Below are positions 1 through 8,065 of a stretch of DNA of 16,818 nt, in pieces. The stretch comes from Syntrophaceae bacterium UBA4059 (lineage in GTDB: Bacteria > Desulfobacterota > Syntrophia > Syntrophales > Smithellaceae), in assembly GCA_002382045.1 (NCBI GenBank), contig DFZJ01000107.1, positions 1 through 16,818 of the forward strand, given 5' to 3'. A program made the translations under genes and the position numbers. Each line of letters starts with the position of its first letter. Positions within the stretch are counted from its first letter, which is position 1. Below the pieces are notes generated by a model. It did not search any database. It was not told the origin of the DNA and was given only the letters and a program-made list of their open reading frames with translations.

Positions 1-42
1 TGTTTCAGGCCCCGCTAAAATCCTTTGCGGATATAGCATAAA

Positions 43-207
43 ATGGACGACAACGCCAAAAAGTTTACCACCCGATACGGCGGTAAAACCGACGGCTTGG
101 TCCAGACTTCGGCCAAAAGTCTGGCGCGAACGATTGGTTCATCCGTCGGACGGGAAATCATTCGGGGTGTGCTGGGGTCGTTACTGGGCGGCGGACGCCG
201 CCGATGA
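43..207 (+). pseudogene. C-terminal tail of a HerA-like (DUF853-type) ATPase, upstream frame broken
   Basis: This frame encodes 54 residues ending in a basic, glycine-rich tail. It contains the stretch SLARTIGSSVGREIIRGVLG followed by SLLGGGRRR. From memory of the family, that pattern is the conserved extreme C-terminus of HerA-like DUF853 helicases/ATPases (the YjgR type), which are normally about 500 residues. Upstream, the same frame has stops at 16-18 and 34-36, so the ATPase body is not joined in frame. The neighbouring frame (from base 3) stops at 39-41, and skipping one base there would join it to this one. A frameshifted 3' end or a detached remnant both fit, and the window edge prevents a decision. 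The ATG at 43 has only a weak SD. The stop lies 6 bp from the stop of the convergent gene at 214. Confidence 0.42.
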
Positions 208-213
208 ACATGC

Positions 214-411
214 TTAATCAAAAGGCAGGGGTACCTGTAACAAAGACGCATAACAGCGTCGGCAGACGCTTTTCTGATAAGAGCGCGCCTGGCAGGCGTC
301 CAGATCAATGAAATAACCGAACTTGTTGCACCAGACATTATTCCTGCCGATTTTTTGCGCCGACGGAAACCGGACCGCCTTCGTATCTTTTTGATGAACA
401 ACTTTTTTCAT
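214..411 (-). CDS. small conserved-looking cysteine protein, function unknown
   Basis: This 65-residue protein has four cysteines at residues 28, 40, 50 and 53 (C-x11-C-x9-C-x2-C), the last pair as CRRC. Such spacing suggests a structural metal site, probably zinc, or less likely a small redox centre. The segment around RNNVWCNKFGYFIDLDAC has a folded-protein composition with aromatic residues between the cysteines. There is no signal peptide or membrane segment. The ATG at 411 is the only ATG at this end, but no good SD precedes it, so the start is provisional. The gene runs convergently with the ATPase tail at 43-207 and in the same direction as the desulforedoxin-like gene at 535-801, 123 bp upstream. 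I do not recognise a named family. The longer minus-strand frame at 15-401 overlapping it looks like a shadow. Confidence 0.55.
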   Translation of the reverse strand: MKKVVHQKDTKAVRFPSAQKIGRNNVWCNKFGYFIDLDACQARSYQKSVCRRCYASLLQVPLPFD

Positions 412-534
412 GAAAAATACAACTGAATTTAGGACTGTTAAAATCGGTATCGATCACGAGAGAATATCAAACCGTCAGCCCCTCCACTCCGGGCGGCGGG
501 AGAGATCAACCATCTTCCAAATCATCCCCATGAC

Positions 535-801
535 TTATTTTTTTGCAATTTTCTTTTTTGCTGCCGGTTTTTTAGCCGCCTTTTTCGGGACGGCTTTTTT
601 TACGGCCGGTTTTACCTTTTTTACGGCGGTTTTCTTTTGCGGGGCGGCGACCTCTTTCTTGGGCGGTTTGGGACCTTTGTTTTCCATCGGTTCCTCACAG
701 CAGATCAGCTCGGCTATCGCACAGCCGCATTCCTCATCCACAATGACAGCAAGTCCACATACTTCACAACTCAGAACATCACCAGGCTTTACTTTTGACA
801 T
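535..801 (-). CDS. desulforedoxin-like metal-knuckle protein with a histone-H1-like basic tail
   Basis: This 88-residue protein has two parts. Residues 1-39 resemble desulforedoxin and the desulfoferrodoxin N-terminal domain: a CEVC knuckle at C12/C15 and a CC pair at C34/C35, the four positions that bind one Fe(SCys)4 (or Zn) in that family. Two extra cysteines sit at 25 and 27. Residues 40-88 are almost entirely Lys, Ala, Pro and Val in AVKK, AAKKP-type repeats, like the tails of bacterial histone-H1-like proteins. The ATG at 801 is chosen over an upstream in-frame ATG at 855 because GAGGAGG lies 7 bases before it. A sigma70-like promoter at 865-893 also places the transcript start just upstream of 855. 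By family the head should carry electrons or bind zinc; by composition the tail should bind nucleic acid or another polyanion. The combination is the odd feature. Confidence 0.8.
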   Translation of the reverse strand: MSKVKPGDVLSCEVCGLAVIVDEECGCAIAELICCEEPMENKGPKPPKKEVAAPQKKTAVKKVKPAVKKAVPKKAAKKPAAKKKIAKK

Positions 802-864
802 TTTCGCTTCCTCCTCGTGGTTGATGGGTCTTAAATTCCGCCCTCCAAAGTTCATGTTGATTTG

Positions 865-893
865 ATTTTAGTTTAATTTATTTTTTCTTTCAA
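865..893 (-). promoter_or_regulatory. promoter of the desulforedoxin-like gene
   Basis: Read on the minus strand, TTGAAA (893-888), a 17-base AT-rich spacer and TAAAAT (870-865) form a near-consensus sigma70 promoter. Transcription would start near 858, giving a leader of about 57 nt to the ATG at 801. It is back to back with the plus-strand promoter at 1001-1028. Confidence 0.6.
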
Positions 894-1000
894 GCATTGA
901 TTGATCATTTGTGAATTTTTTTACGTATGACGCAAAATCCAACAAATATTTTATGGCCCGGATCATCCTGAAAACTTCTCTTGATGAAGTAAAGGACAAC

Positions 1001-1028
1001 TTGACTTTAGTCGGTGTTTTGGTATGAT
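1001..1028 (+). promoter_or_regulatory. promoter of the cyclase-alanine racemase operon
   Basis: TTGACT (1001-1006), a 16-base spacer and TATGAT (1023-1028) match the sigma70 consensus closely. The start would fall around 1034-1036, just before the SD sequence AAGGAAA (1037-1043). This supports the ATG at 1053 and argues against the GTG at 1014, which lies inside the promoter. Confidence 0.65.
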
Positions 1029-1052
1029 TTCACCACAAGGAAAGCTCACAGC

Positions 1053-3317
1053 ATGAATCAAAAATTAAAAGCCATTTTGCAGGTTACGCCGCTGAAGATT
1101 ACCATCTTTGTGCTTCTGATTGCGCTGGCGCTGTTTTTGTCTGATTTTCAGTTTTTGCGCGTAGTGGAACTCAAAACGCTGGATTTGCGTATAGCATCAC
1201 GCGGCCAGTTGCCAACCGGCGGGGAAACCGTTATTGCCGTTATCGATGAAAAAAGTCTTGCCGAACTGGGACGCTGGCCCTGGCCGCGGACGGTGATCGC
1301 CCAGCTGGTCAACAAGCTGAAAAAGGGAGGCGCAAAGGCCGTCGGCTTTGATATTGTTTTTGCGGAGCCGGATGCCAATGCCAACATTAAAATGATTGAC
1401 GCGCTTGCCGCCGAAATGAAAAAAAGCGGCATTTCTGATGCGAACGTCATCAGGATGCTGCGTAAGAAAAGAACCGCTGCTGACACGGATCTGATTCTGG
1501 CGGAATCCATTAAAAACGCAAAAAATGTCACACTGGGCTACTTTTTTCATTTTGCGCGTAAGGGGAGTGAAAAGGAACTGGCGCACTTCACCGGAAAGAA
1601 AATCACCGAGAACACAACGCTTATAGAAAATTCCCGTTACGGAATGATCAACTCCACGACGGACAAGCCCGATGAGTCTTATCTGCCGCACGCTTACGCT
1701 CCGGAAACCAATATTGCGCAAATTGCCAAAGCCTCACAGAACAACGGCTATTTCAATATGCTGCCCGACAGCGACGGATCCAATCGCTGGTCGCCGCTGG
1801 TCATTGTGTTTGGCAATAATTTTTATTCCTCTCTGGCCGTTTCGCTGGTCCATGCCTATCTTGATTTTCCGGGTCTGGCCCTGAATCTCGAAGAGTATGG
1901 CGCCAAGAGCATTGCCATCGGTAATACGATCGTTCCCACAGATGAATCGGGGCGATTGCTGATTAATTATATGGGGCCGCCCCGGACATTTCCCCATTAT
2001 TCCATTTCCGAAATCATTTCCGAAAAAATTCCGCCGGAAACTTTCCGCGATAAGATTGTGCTGGTCGGCGCGACGGCCACCGGTATCTATGATCTGCGCG
2101 TGACGCCTTTTTCCGCCGTTTTTCCCGGTGTCGAAATTCACGCCAACATCATTGATAATATTTTACATCAGAATTTCCTTACCCATTCCTCTTTCACCCG
2201 CTTTATTGATGTTTTCGCGATTATCTTTTTCGGACTGGTGCTTGGTCTTTTGATTCCCCGTCTACGGCCGATAGCCGGAATGATCGCCGCTTTTCTGATG
2301 ATTGCCGCGTTTGTTGTCATGAATTTCTTTGTTTTTTTCAAGTTCAACGTCTGGTTGAACCTGGTCTACCCGCTTTTGACCATGGCGACGATTTATCTGG
2401 GCATCACGATTTACCATTATTTCAAAGAAGAACGGGAAAAGAAAAAAATACGCGGCGCCTTTCAATATTATTTGAACGCCTCGGTGATCAACGAAATACT
2501 CAAAGACCCCGCCAAGCTCAAACTCGGCGGCGAAAAAAAAGATTTAACCGTCCTGTTTTCGGATATCCGGGGCTTTACCACCATGTCGGAAGGACTGACG
2601 CCGCAGGAACTGGTTGCGCTGCTCAACGAATACCTCACCGCCATGACCAACAAGGTTTTCGAGTATGAAGGCCTGCTCGATAAGTATATGGGCGACGCCA
2701 TCATGGCCGTATTTGGCGCGCCGCTGGATCAGCCGGATCACGCCAAAAGGGCCTGCCTCACCGCGCTGGCCATGATGCAGGAGCTGCACAGGCTGCAGAA
2801 AAAATGGAAAGAGGAAGGCCGTCGTGTCTTTAACATCGGCATCGGCGTCAATTCCGGCGAGATGAACGTCGGCAATATGGGTTCGGAAATGCGCTTTGAT
2901 TATACCGTGATGGGAGACATGGTCAATCTCGGTTCCCGTCTGGAAGGCACCAACAAGGAATACGGCACCAACATCATCATCAGTGAGTTTACTTATGAAA
3001 AAGTAAAAGACGACATGTGCTGCCGCGAATTAGACTTTGTGCGCGTCAAAGGAAAAGTCAAGCCGGTCAGGATCTATGAACTGCTGGCGGAAAAGAAAGA
3101 CGAACCCCATTTTAAATCCATGATTGATGCCTTTGATAAAGGTCTGGTACTCTATCGTGAGGGAAAATGGGACGAGGCGATTGCTGCATTCCGGACCGTT
3201 TTGGCCATCCGGCCCGACGATTTCCCGGCAGCCATGTATATAGAACGGTGTAAAAATCTAAAGGAACACCCGCCTGCTGAACCCTGGGACGGTGTGTTTG
3301 TGATGACCAAAAAGTAA
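1053..3317 (+). CDS. CHASE2-domain class III adenylate cyclase, membrane-bound
   Basis: This 754-residue protein should make cAMP from ATP in response to an extracytoplasmic signal. It has an N-terminal membrane helix (about 12-31), a CHASE2 sensor (about 34-380), three membrane helices (about 385-402, 408-429, 433-453), a class III cyclase domain (about 490-680) and a single TPR-like segment near the C-terminus (about 695-745). The catalytic set is complete: metal aspartates D504 (FSDIRGFT) and D548 (KYMGD), the substrate lysine K544 four residues before D548, T618 at the base-selecting position in DYTVMGD, and transition-state residues N625 and R629. Lysine plus threonine is the adenylate-type pairing in bacterial enzymes, so cAMP is favoured over cGMP. 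The start at 1053 has AAGGAAA nine bases upstream. The stop codon directly abuts the ATG of the alanine racemase, so translation is probably coupled. Confidence 0.93.
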   Translation: MNQKLKAILQVTPLKITIFVLLIALALFLSDFQFLRVVELKTLDLRIASRGQLPTGGETVIAVIDEKSLAELGRWPWPRTVIAQLVNKLKKGGAKAVGFDIVFAEPDANANIKMIDALAAEMKKSGISDANVIRMLRKKRTAADTDLILAESIKNAKNVTLGYFFHFARKGSEKELAHFTGKKITENTTLIENSRYGMINSTTDKPDESYLPHAYAPETNIAQIAKASQNNGYFNMLPDSDGSNRWSPLVIVFGNNFYSSLAVSLVHAYLDFPGLALNLEEYGAKSIAIGNTIVPTDESGRLLINYMGPPRTFPHYSISEIISEKIPPETFRDKIVLVGATATGIYDLRVTPFSAVFPGVEIHANIIDNILHQNFLTHSSFTRFIDVFAIIFFGLVLGLLIPRLRPIAGMIAAFLMIAAFVVMNFFVFFKFNVWLNLVYPLLTMATIYLGITIYHYFKEEREKKKIRGAFQYYLNASVINEILKDPAKLKLGGEKKDLTVLFSDIRGFTTMSEGLTPQELVALLNEYLTAMTNKVFEYEGLLDKYMGDAIMAVFGAPLDQPDHAKRACLTALAMMQELHRLQKKWKEEGRRVFNIGIGVNSGEMNVGNMGSEMRFDYTVMGDMVNLGSRLEGTNKEYGTNIIISEFTYEKVKDDMCCRELDFVRVKGKVKPVRIYELLAEKKDEPHFKSMIDAFDKGLVLYREGKWDEAIAAFRTVLAIRPDDFPAAMYIERCKNLKEHPPAEPWDGVFVMTKK

Positions 3318-5270
3318 ATGCCCCTGAAAAATGAACAAAAATATCGCAGCTGGGTGGAAGTGGACCTGGACAACTTTACCGCCAATCTCCGGGAAATTAA
3401 GCGGCTGATCGGCGATGGGGTTGATTTTATGCAAACCGTTAAGGCGGATGCCTACGGCCATGGCGCCATTGAAATATCCCACGCCGCTCTGCGAGCGGGC
3501 GCCCGGATGCTGGGTGTGGCCAACGCCGATGAAGGTGTTCAGCTGCGTGTGAGCGGTATCGAAGCGCCCATTGTTATTCTGGGACCTTCCACCTTGTCGG
3601 AGATTTCCGACTTGATCAAGTACCACCTGACACCGTCTGTTTCCGATGCAGAGTTTGTCCGCGCGCTCGAAGAACAACTGGCCCGGGCTTCCCGGACCTT
3701 ATCCGTTCACGTGGAAGTCGATACCGGTATGGGGCGCGGCGGCACGATGCACAGCGAAGCCCTGGATTTGATCCGCACCATTCAAACCCTACCCCACATC
3801 ACCCTGGAGGGATTGTTCAGCCACTTTGCGTCGAGTGAAACGATGACGGCTTATAACGATCAACAGTGGCAATTGTTTTCCGGGCTTGCCGCAAAATTGC
3901 AGCACCTGGGCATCCACATTCCCATCCGGCACATGGACAACAGCGGCGCGATCCTGAATTACCCGGCGCTGAAGCTGGAAATGGCGCGTCCCGGCATTAT
4001 GACGTACGGCATCTATCCGTCTGCGGAAACTAAAGCCAAGGCCGCGCTGCTGCCGGTCATGTCATTCAAAACGACCATTGTGCTGGTCAAGGAATTTCCC
4101 GCGGGATATGGCATCGGCTACAACAGAACTTTTATTACCAAAGGCAAAACATGCGTGGCGACCATTCCGGTGGGCTATGGCGACGGCTACCCCTTTATAC
4201 TTTCCAATCAGGGCGAAGCGCTGATTCGGGGTCGGCGCGCGCCGATTATCGGGCGGGTATCCATGGACATGTGCACGCTGGACGTCACGCATATTCCGGA
4301 TTGTAAAGTCGGCGATGAAGTGGTTTTGCTGGGCCGGCAGCTCTCCGAATACATCAGCGCCAGCGAAATTGCCGCCAAAGCGCAGACCATCAGCTATGAA
4401 GTGCTTTGCGCGCTCGGCAAGCGCGCGCCGCGTGTCTTCCTGCAAAAAGGAAAAACCGACGCGGTAGAGCCCAGGCTCAGAAGGATTTTTGTCCCGGGCG
4501 AAGAAAAATCCATTGCGCGCATTGATAATATCATCCGCTATTGTCTGCAAACCCGTACGCGGAATGAAGAGCTTGGCGACGCCATTTACTACGAAATGTT
4601 TGAAACCCTGTTTGGCAAGGAAGACCGGCAACTCGAACTGCGCTCCTCTTTCCGCTATGATATTACCATTGCGCAATTGCCGGAAGCCTCTGAACACAGG
4701 CGGCGCGCAGACGCCTATTTTCAGTTGAAGACCCATGTCGAATATAAAAAAACGATTCGCAGTGATATTTTCATGATCGGCTGCGCCTCGGACAGCGCGC
4801 AACTGGAAGCACTGATTGAAGACGAGCATTGCGAATACCGCTGGATTCTCAGCGGCGATGATCTGGTCATCGAACGCGATTTTACCGTTGAGAAGATGCG
4901 TATTGACGGCGAAGACATTCCCATCATTGAAACCAGGAAGACCGGCCGGGGCTATGAAGTCTGGTGTGGCAGCGAAAAACTCAAATCAAAGATCAACCGG
5001 GAAGTCAAAATCGAAATAGAAATCCTCACCAAGAAAGCCAAGGGCAACCGGACTTTTCCTGTTTATCTTCTGTACCCGACACGGGGGCTTTCGATCAACT
5101 TCAACTATGAAAATGCAAATCTGAAAAATGTCCGGGCGGAAAGCTTTTTTGCCGGCCGCCATCCCCAGGCGGATATCCAGGCCAGTCGCGGCAAATGGAT
5201 CCATATCAGAATCTCCCATGAAGAATGGGTTTTCCCGACAAGCGGTGTGATTTTTATCTGGGATATTTAG
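3318..5270 (+). CDS. alr: alanine racemase with a ~270-residue C-terminal extension
   Basis: Residues 1 to about 378 are a full PLP-dependent alanine racemase, supplying D-alanine for peptidoglycan. The PLP lysine is K42 in TVKADAYGHG and the opposing catalytic tyrosine is Y264 in AGYGIGY. Other family signatures are GMGRGG, RPGIMTYG and the C-terminal-domain motif GRVSMDM. Family members normally end near 370-390 residues, at the equivalent of RAPRVFL. Here another 270 residues follow (from about position 4450). They begin with a basic, helical-looking stretch and finish as an apparently beta-rich region with VKIEIEILTKK, YPTRGLSINFNY and SGVIFIW. I do not recognise this extension; it has no obvious membrane helix or signal. 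There is no in-frame stop or change of base composition, so it looks like a genuine fusion. The ATG immediately follows the cyclase stop, with no strong SD of its own, suggesting coupled translation and shared regulation. Confidence 0.93.
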   Translation: MPLKNEQKYRSWVEVDLDNFTANLREIKRLIGDGVDFMQTVKADAYGHGAIEISHAALRAGARMLGVANADEGVQLRVSGIEAPIVILGPSTLSEISDLIKYHLTPSVSDAEFVRALEEQLARASRTLSVHVEVDTGMGRGGTMHSEALDLIRTIQTLPHITLEGLFSHFASSETMTAYNDQQWQLFSGLAAKLQHLGIHIPIRHMDNSGAILNYPALKLEMARPGIMTYGIYPSAETKAKAALLPVMSFKTTIVLVKEFPAGYGIGYNRTFITKGKTCVATIPVGYGDGYPFILSNQGEALIRGRRAPIIGRVSMDMCTLDVTHIPDCKVGDEVVLLGRQLSEYISASEIAAKAQTISYEVLCALGKRAPRVFLQKGKTDAVEPRLRRIFVPGEEKSIARIDNIIRYCLQTRTRNEELGDAIYYEMFETLFGKEDRQLELRSSFRYDITIAQLPEASEHRRRADAYFQLKTHVEYKKTIRSDIFMIGCASDSAQLEALIEDEHCEYRWILSGDDLVIERDFTVEKMRIDGEDIPIIETRKTGRGYEVWCGSEKLKSKINREVKIEIEILTKKAKGNRTFPVYLLYPTRGLSINFNYENANLKNVRAESFFAGRHPQADIQASRGKWIHIRISHEEWVFPTSGVIFIWDI

Positions 5271-5337
5271 GTCTTTATTCTATCTTGAAATAACCTGACC
5301 ACCGGATAACCTGGAAGGTGGCGAGAGGTAAGGATTC

Positions 5338-5526
5338 ATGAATGAACCAAGCAATCTAACTGTTCGGAATATGAGTCTGGAAGAGTTTTGCGTGGCCATG
5401 GAATGGGCTGCCGGGGAAGGCTGGAATCCAGGTCTGCATGGCTTATCGCAATATTCATTACCGCGGGATGTTTCCATCGGAACGGTCATCATTTCTCCGT
5501 TGCTGGATCCATCAGCCGGACAGTAA
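5338..5526 (+). pseudogene. truncated 5' fragment of a GNAT-family acetyltransferase
   Basis: A 62-residue frame begins with a good SD (GAGGTAAGG just before the ATG). Its first 35 residues, including SLEEFCVAMEWAAGEGWNPG and then LHG, match the N-terminus of a GNAT acetyltransferase subfamily in which AAAEGWNPGLHDA is characteristic. Homologues run to about 280-300 residues and next have a DP-G-FF-IG segment. Here that region is shortened and altered (DVSIG), and the frame stops 20 residues later with no acetyl-CoA-binding core. The piece looks like a decayed or deleted gene whose 3' end has been lost, and it overlaps the opposing radical-SAM-like remnant. The family identification is from memory of the motif. 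Confidence 0.5.
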
Positions 5527-5716
5527 GGCCATAGCAGCCTTTTGTAATTTTGCCGTCCGGATCAACCTTGATCAAAATATCGTCATGACAGCGCCAGTGA
5601 TTGTTTTCCATTGCCTGAAGTCTGCACGCCGAGTTCAAAATGGGAAGTCTCCGCTTTTTGAGTTCCAGCAATTTTTTAATGGCCTCGCAATGTTCATCCG
5701 GTGAGAGGCGCAGTTT
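5489..5716 (-). pseudogene. 3' fragment of a radical-SAM-type protein, 5' end lost
   Basis: On the minus strand an open frame of 75 codons runs from just after a TGA (5719-5717) to a TGA at 5491-5489. It has protein-like composition and reads LSPDEHCEAIKKLLELKKRR, then PILNS, WRCHDDILIKVDPDGKI and KGCYG. A run of this type (linker helix, NS, then C-x-P/D-x... DG.I..C) is typical of the region after the catalytic barrel in several radical SAM proteins. The CxxxCxxC cluster and barrel are absent, and the only possible start is an internal TTG (5671) without an SD. I read it as the C-terminal remnant of a lost gene. It meets the GNAT fragment tail to tail. The exact parent family is uncertain. 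Confidence 0.4.
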
Positions 5717-5741
5717 TCATTTTTTATCGACCAGGGCCAAA

Positions 5742-7997
5742 TCATTTTGCTGAAACAGTCAATTCCGCACTCACTTCACTTTCCAGACCACTCTTATCAA
5801 CTGCTGAAACGACATAATTTTTGTTTTTTCCTTTAACAATAGAACCGTCTGAATAATTTGTGGTTTTTGCTTCAGCGATTTTTTCCACACCCATAAAGAC
5901 TTTTTCATAAACGACATAATGGGAAATATCTGTTTCCTTGTTAGGGGACCAGGTCAGTTCCGCTTTCCCGGCTTCATATTTTCCTTGCAGATTTTCCGGA
6001 GATTTCGGCTTCGGCTTGGTTGTCACGGAAATCACATCAGAATGATCAGACAGCAGGCCATCGTTATCTTTAGCCTGGATTCGGTAACGGTAAGTGACGC
6101 CATCCTTTAAATTTTTATCCGTATAGGGAGATGTCTTGGCCTCGCCTATGCTGGAAAAACTATCACTATCACCGGTTGCTCGATAAATGTAATAAAGACT
6201 GATATCTTTTTCCGGATTGGCCTGCCACGCCAAAGGCACTTCTTTAATTTTTGAAGATGTCCCTTTTAATCCGGCCGGTTTTTTTGGGCGCGGTTTGGTT
6301 GTGGCATTAGCCTGCGCCGGTTTGCTTTCCGCGTCCACTTTATTATAAGCAGAGAGCCGGTAATAATAGGTTTTACCATCTGACAGTTGTTCAAAACCGC
6401 GGGAATCGTCCACGAAGCTGTTGTTTTCCCGACCGCTGATTTTCTTGAGAAGCGTATACTGGCCTTCCCTTTCCATAGACCAATAGATCAAATAACCTTC
6501 AACCTCTTCTTGTTTAGCCGCCTGCCAGGTCAGTTCAACCTTCTTAACCAGCGCACTGCGGGCCATAAATTTTTCGGGTTGAGGCGGAATGTCCCTGGTG
6601 ACTGCGATCTTAACCGGCGACGGACTTGTTTCGACCCCTAAATCGTCTTCCGCCGTAAGATAATAATAGTAGGTTGTCTTGTCTCCCAAACCTTCAATAT
6701 CGGCATGCTCATACTGATTGCTGGAGTCCGAGGCGTTTATTTTTTTAATTTTAACAAAACCGCCGTCACTTTTCGTGCTGCGATAAATATTGTACGCAAC
6801 GAGGAAAGGGGATTGGATGCCGGTCCACCTTAATTTAACTTCACGAATTAAATTACTGACGGTGTTGATTGCAGTAATGACAGGGAAAGTCGTTCCTTTT
6901 ACAGGATAACATAGTTCGCTTTCAATTCCTTTTTCGTTGAAGGCGGCAAGACGATAAAAAAAGGTATGTCCATCAGGCAGGCCCGTAGCCCGGTAATGAA
7001 TCTTTCCGTCGCCGTTCTCAGCGACATCATTGAGCAGCAGTTTATTGGCTTCCAGATAGGGGCCATCCTCACTGTCGGCCCGGTAAATTTTATATCCGAC
7101 CAGCCGGGAGGTATCCCGGCTTTCTGAAGGATTAGGCGCCCAGACAATCAAAATGCTTTTGGAACGCCCTTCCGTCTTCAAGATAATGGGCGCATTGGGT
7201 GCAAAATCAGTGCGGGCGGACACAACAGGGGTAAAACCGCTCAACCGGCTTAATTTATCGTAGGCTCTTGCTTTATAATAGTAAGTAATATTATTTTCCA
7301 CATTTTGATCGTAGTATTCGGTTTTATCCGTTTGGCCCAGCAAGGCAAAAGGACCATTCTGATTAAGCGCGCGGTAAACTTCATACCCGGCGGCGGCAAA
7401 GCCGGGTATGCTTTGCCAGCGGATGGTTATTTTTTTGTTTCCGGGAATGCCTTGACAATTGCCTGGAGCGCTGGTTGTTGCATCGCCACCGTCCCCTGAT
7501 GGCCCTTGTTCCACGGAGTTGGTTTGGGTCAGAACCTCGATGAGCGTAGAGCCGAGCTTTCCGACTTCCGCCGTTAAGGTCGATTCACCGGACGCCGTTA
7601 CCCGTGTACTGTATACTTCTTTTTTTTTGTCGATTTGAATTAAACTGCAATTAATGTTGATCGCTGATCCTCTTTTTGACACAGCGCCAACCACGATAAA
7701 ATCGAGTCCTAACCGGGAGCCGATATGGACAACGTTATCCAGTTGATCATTTTGTTGAAGGTCATTGAGGTTGAGAAAAGTTTCCAGGTCTTTGCGGTCA
7801 ATGATGGAAAGGAAGGGATTTGTTTTCAGGGCGCCAATCAGTGCATTGGTGACGCTTGTTCCTAATCCTGATGCTTCAAAATTTACCGTTCCGAAATTAA
7901 AGACAGACAGCTTGTATTCGCCGGCATGGATCATTCCCGCTTCCGTAAAAATGATCAGGAATAATAAAATGGCGCTAAGAATCGCTTTTTTGAACAT
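5742..7997 (-). CDS. exported CsgG/LpoB-like protein with six fibronectin type III repeats
   Basis: This 751-residue protein has a signal peptide (residues 1-25, MFKKAILSAILLFLIIF... IHA). Residues 27-158 form an alpha/beta domain of the CsgG/LpoB/FlgO type: KLSVFNFG, then SIIDRKDLETFL, then LGLDFIVVGAVS. A Gly/Ser/Thr linker (159-182) leads into six fibronectin-III units of about 90-100 residues filling the rest. Each repeat has the core W, a Y-x-(I/V)-Y-R strand and a TYYY-R-A-Y strand, for example YKIYRADSEDGPY and TYYYRLSAYNKV. The start is the ATG at 7997, with GGAG eight bases upstream; an ORF extension to 8093 is poorly composed and crosses a hairpin. There is no lipobox, so the product is likely periplasmic or surface-exposed. 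It is the last gene of a three-gene operon, 136 bp after the TPR-CsgG lipoprotein. The role is inferred to be envelope scaffold or adhesion. Confidence 0.85.
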   Translation of the reverse strand: MFKKAILSAILLFLIIFTEAGMIHAGEYKLSVFNFGTVNFEASGLGTSVTNALIGALKTNPFLSIIDRKDLETFLNLNDLQQNDQLDNVVHIGSRLGLDFIVVGAVSKRGSAININCSLIQIDKKKEVYSTRVTASGESTLTAEVGKLGSTLIEVLTQTNSVEQGPSGDGGDATTSAPGNCQGIPGNKKITIRWQSIPGFAAAGYEVYRALNQNGPFALLGQTDKTEYYDQNVENNITYYYKARAYDKLSRLSGFTPVVSARTDFAPNAPIILKTEGRSKSILIVWAPNPSESRDTSRLVGYKIYRADSEDGPYLEANKLLLNDVAENGDGKIHYRATGLPDGHTFFYRLAAFNEKGIESELCYPVKGTTFPVITAINTVSNLIREVKLRWTGIQSPFLVAYNIYRSTKSDGGFVKIKKINASDSSNQYEHADIEGLGDKTTYYYYLTAEDDLGVETSPSPVKIAVTRDIPPQPEKFMARSALVKKVELTWQAAKQEEVEGYLIYWSMEREGQYTLLKKISGRENNSFVDDSRGFEQLSDGKTYYYRLSAYNKVDAESKPAQANATTKPRPKKPAGLKGTSSKIKEVPLAWQANPEKDISLYYIYRATGDSDSFSSIGEAKTSPYTDKNLKDGVTYRYRIQAKDNDGLLSDHSDVISVTTKPKPKSPENLQGKYEAGKAELTWSPNKETDISHYVVYEKVFMGVEKIAEAKTTNYSDGSIVKGKNKNYVVSAVDKSGLESEVSAELTVSAK

Positions 7998-8065
7998 AAT
8001 GAGTCTCCGGTCATACTGAAAATCTTTCATATCCGCATGAAGACAAACACTCCGAATGGTTCGTA

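Noticed and set aside
15..401. Minus-strand frame of 128 residues at the left edge
   Set aside because: Arg/Ser-rich composition without motifs; it overlaps the better-supported cysteine protein and the ATPase tail.
410..865. Plus-strand reading frame of 151 residues opposite the desulforedoxin-like gene
   Set aside because: Its Phe/Ala repeats are the reverse complement of the Lys/Ala tail; the minus-strand frame has cysteine motifs, SD and promoter.
1014..1052. GTG start extending the cyclase by 13 residues
   Set aside because: The GTG lies inside the promoter (-35 at 1001, -10 at 1023-1028) and has no SD; the ATG at 1053 has one.
1053..5270. Cyclase plus partner as a cyclic-nucleotide anti-phage (Pycsar/CBASS-like) module
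   Set aside because: The cyclase is a CHASE2 sensor type and the partner is a metabolic racemase with no recognised nucleotide-binding effector domain.
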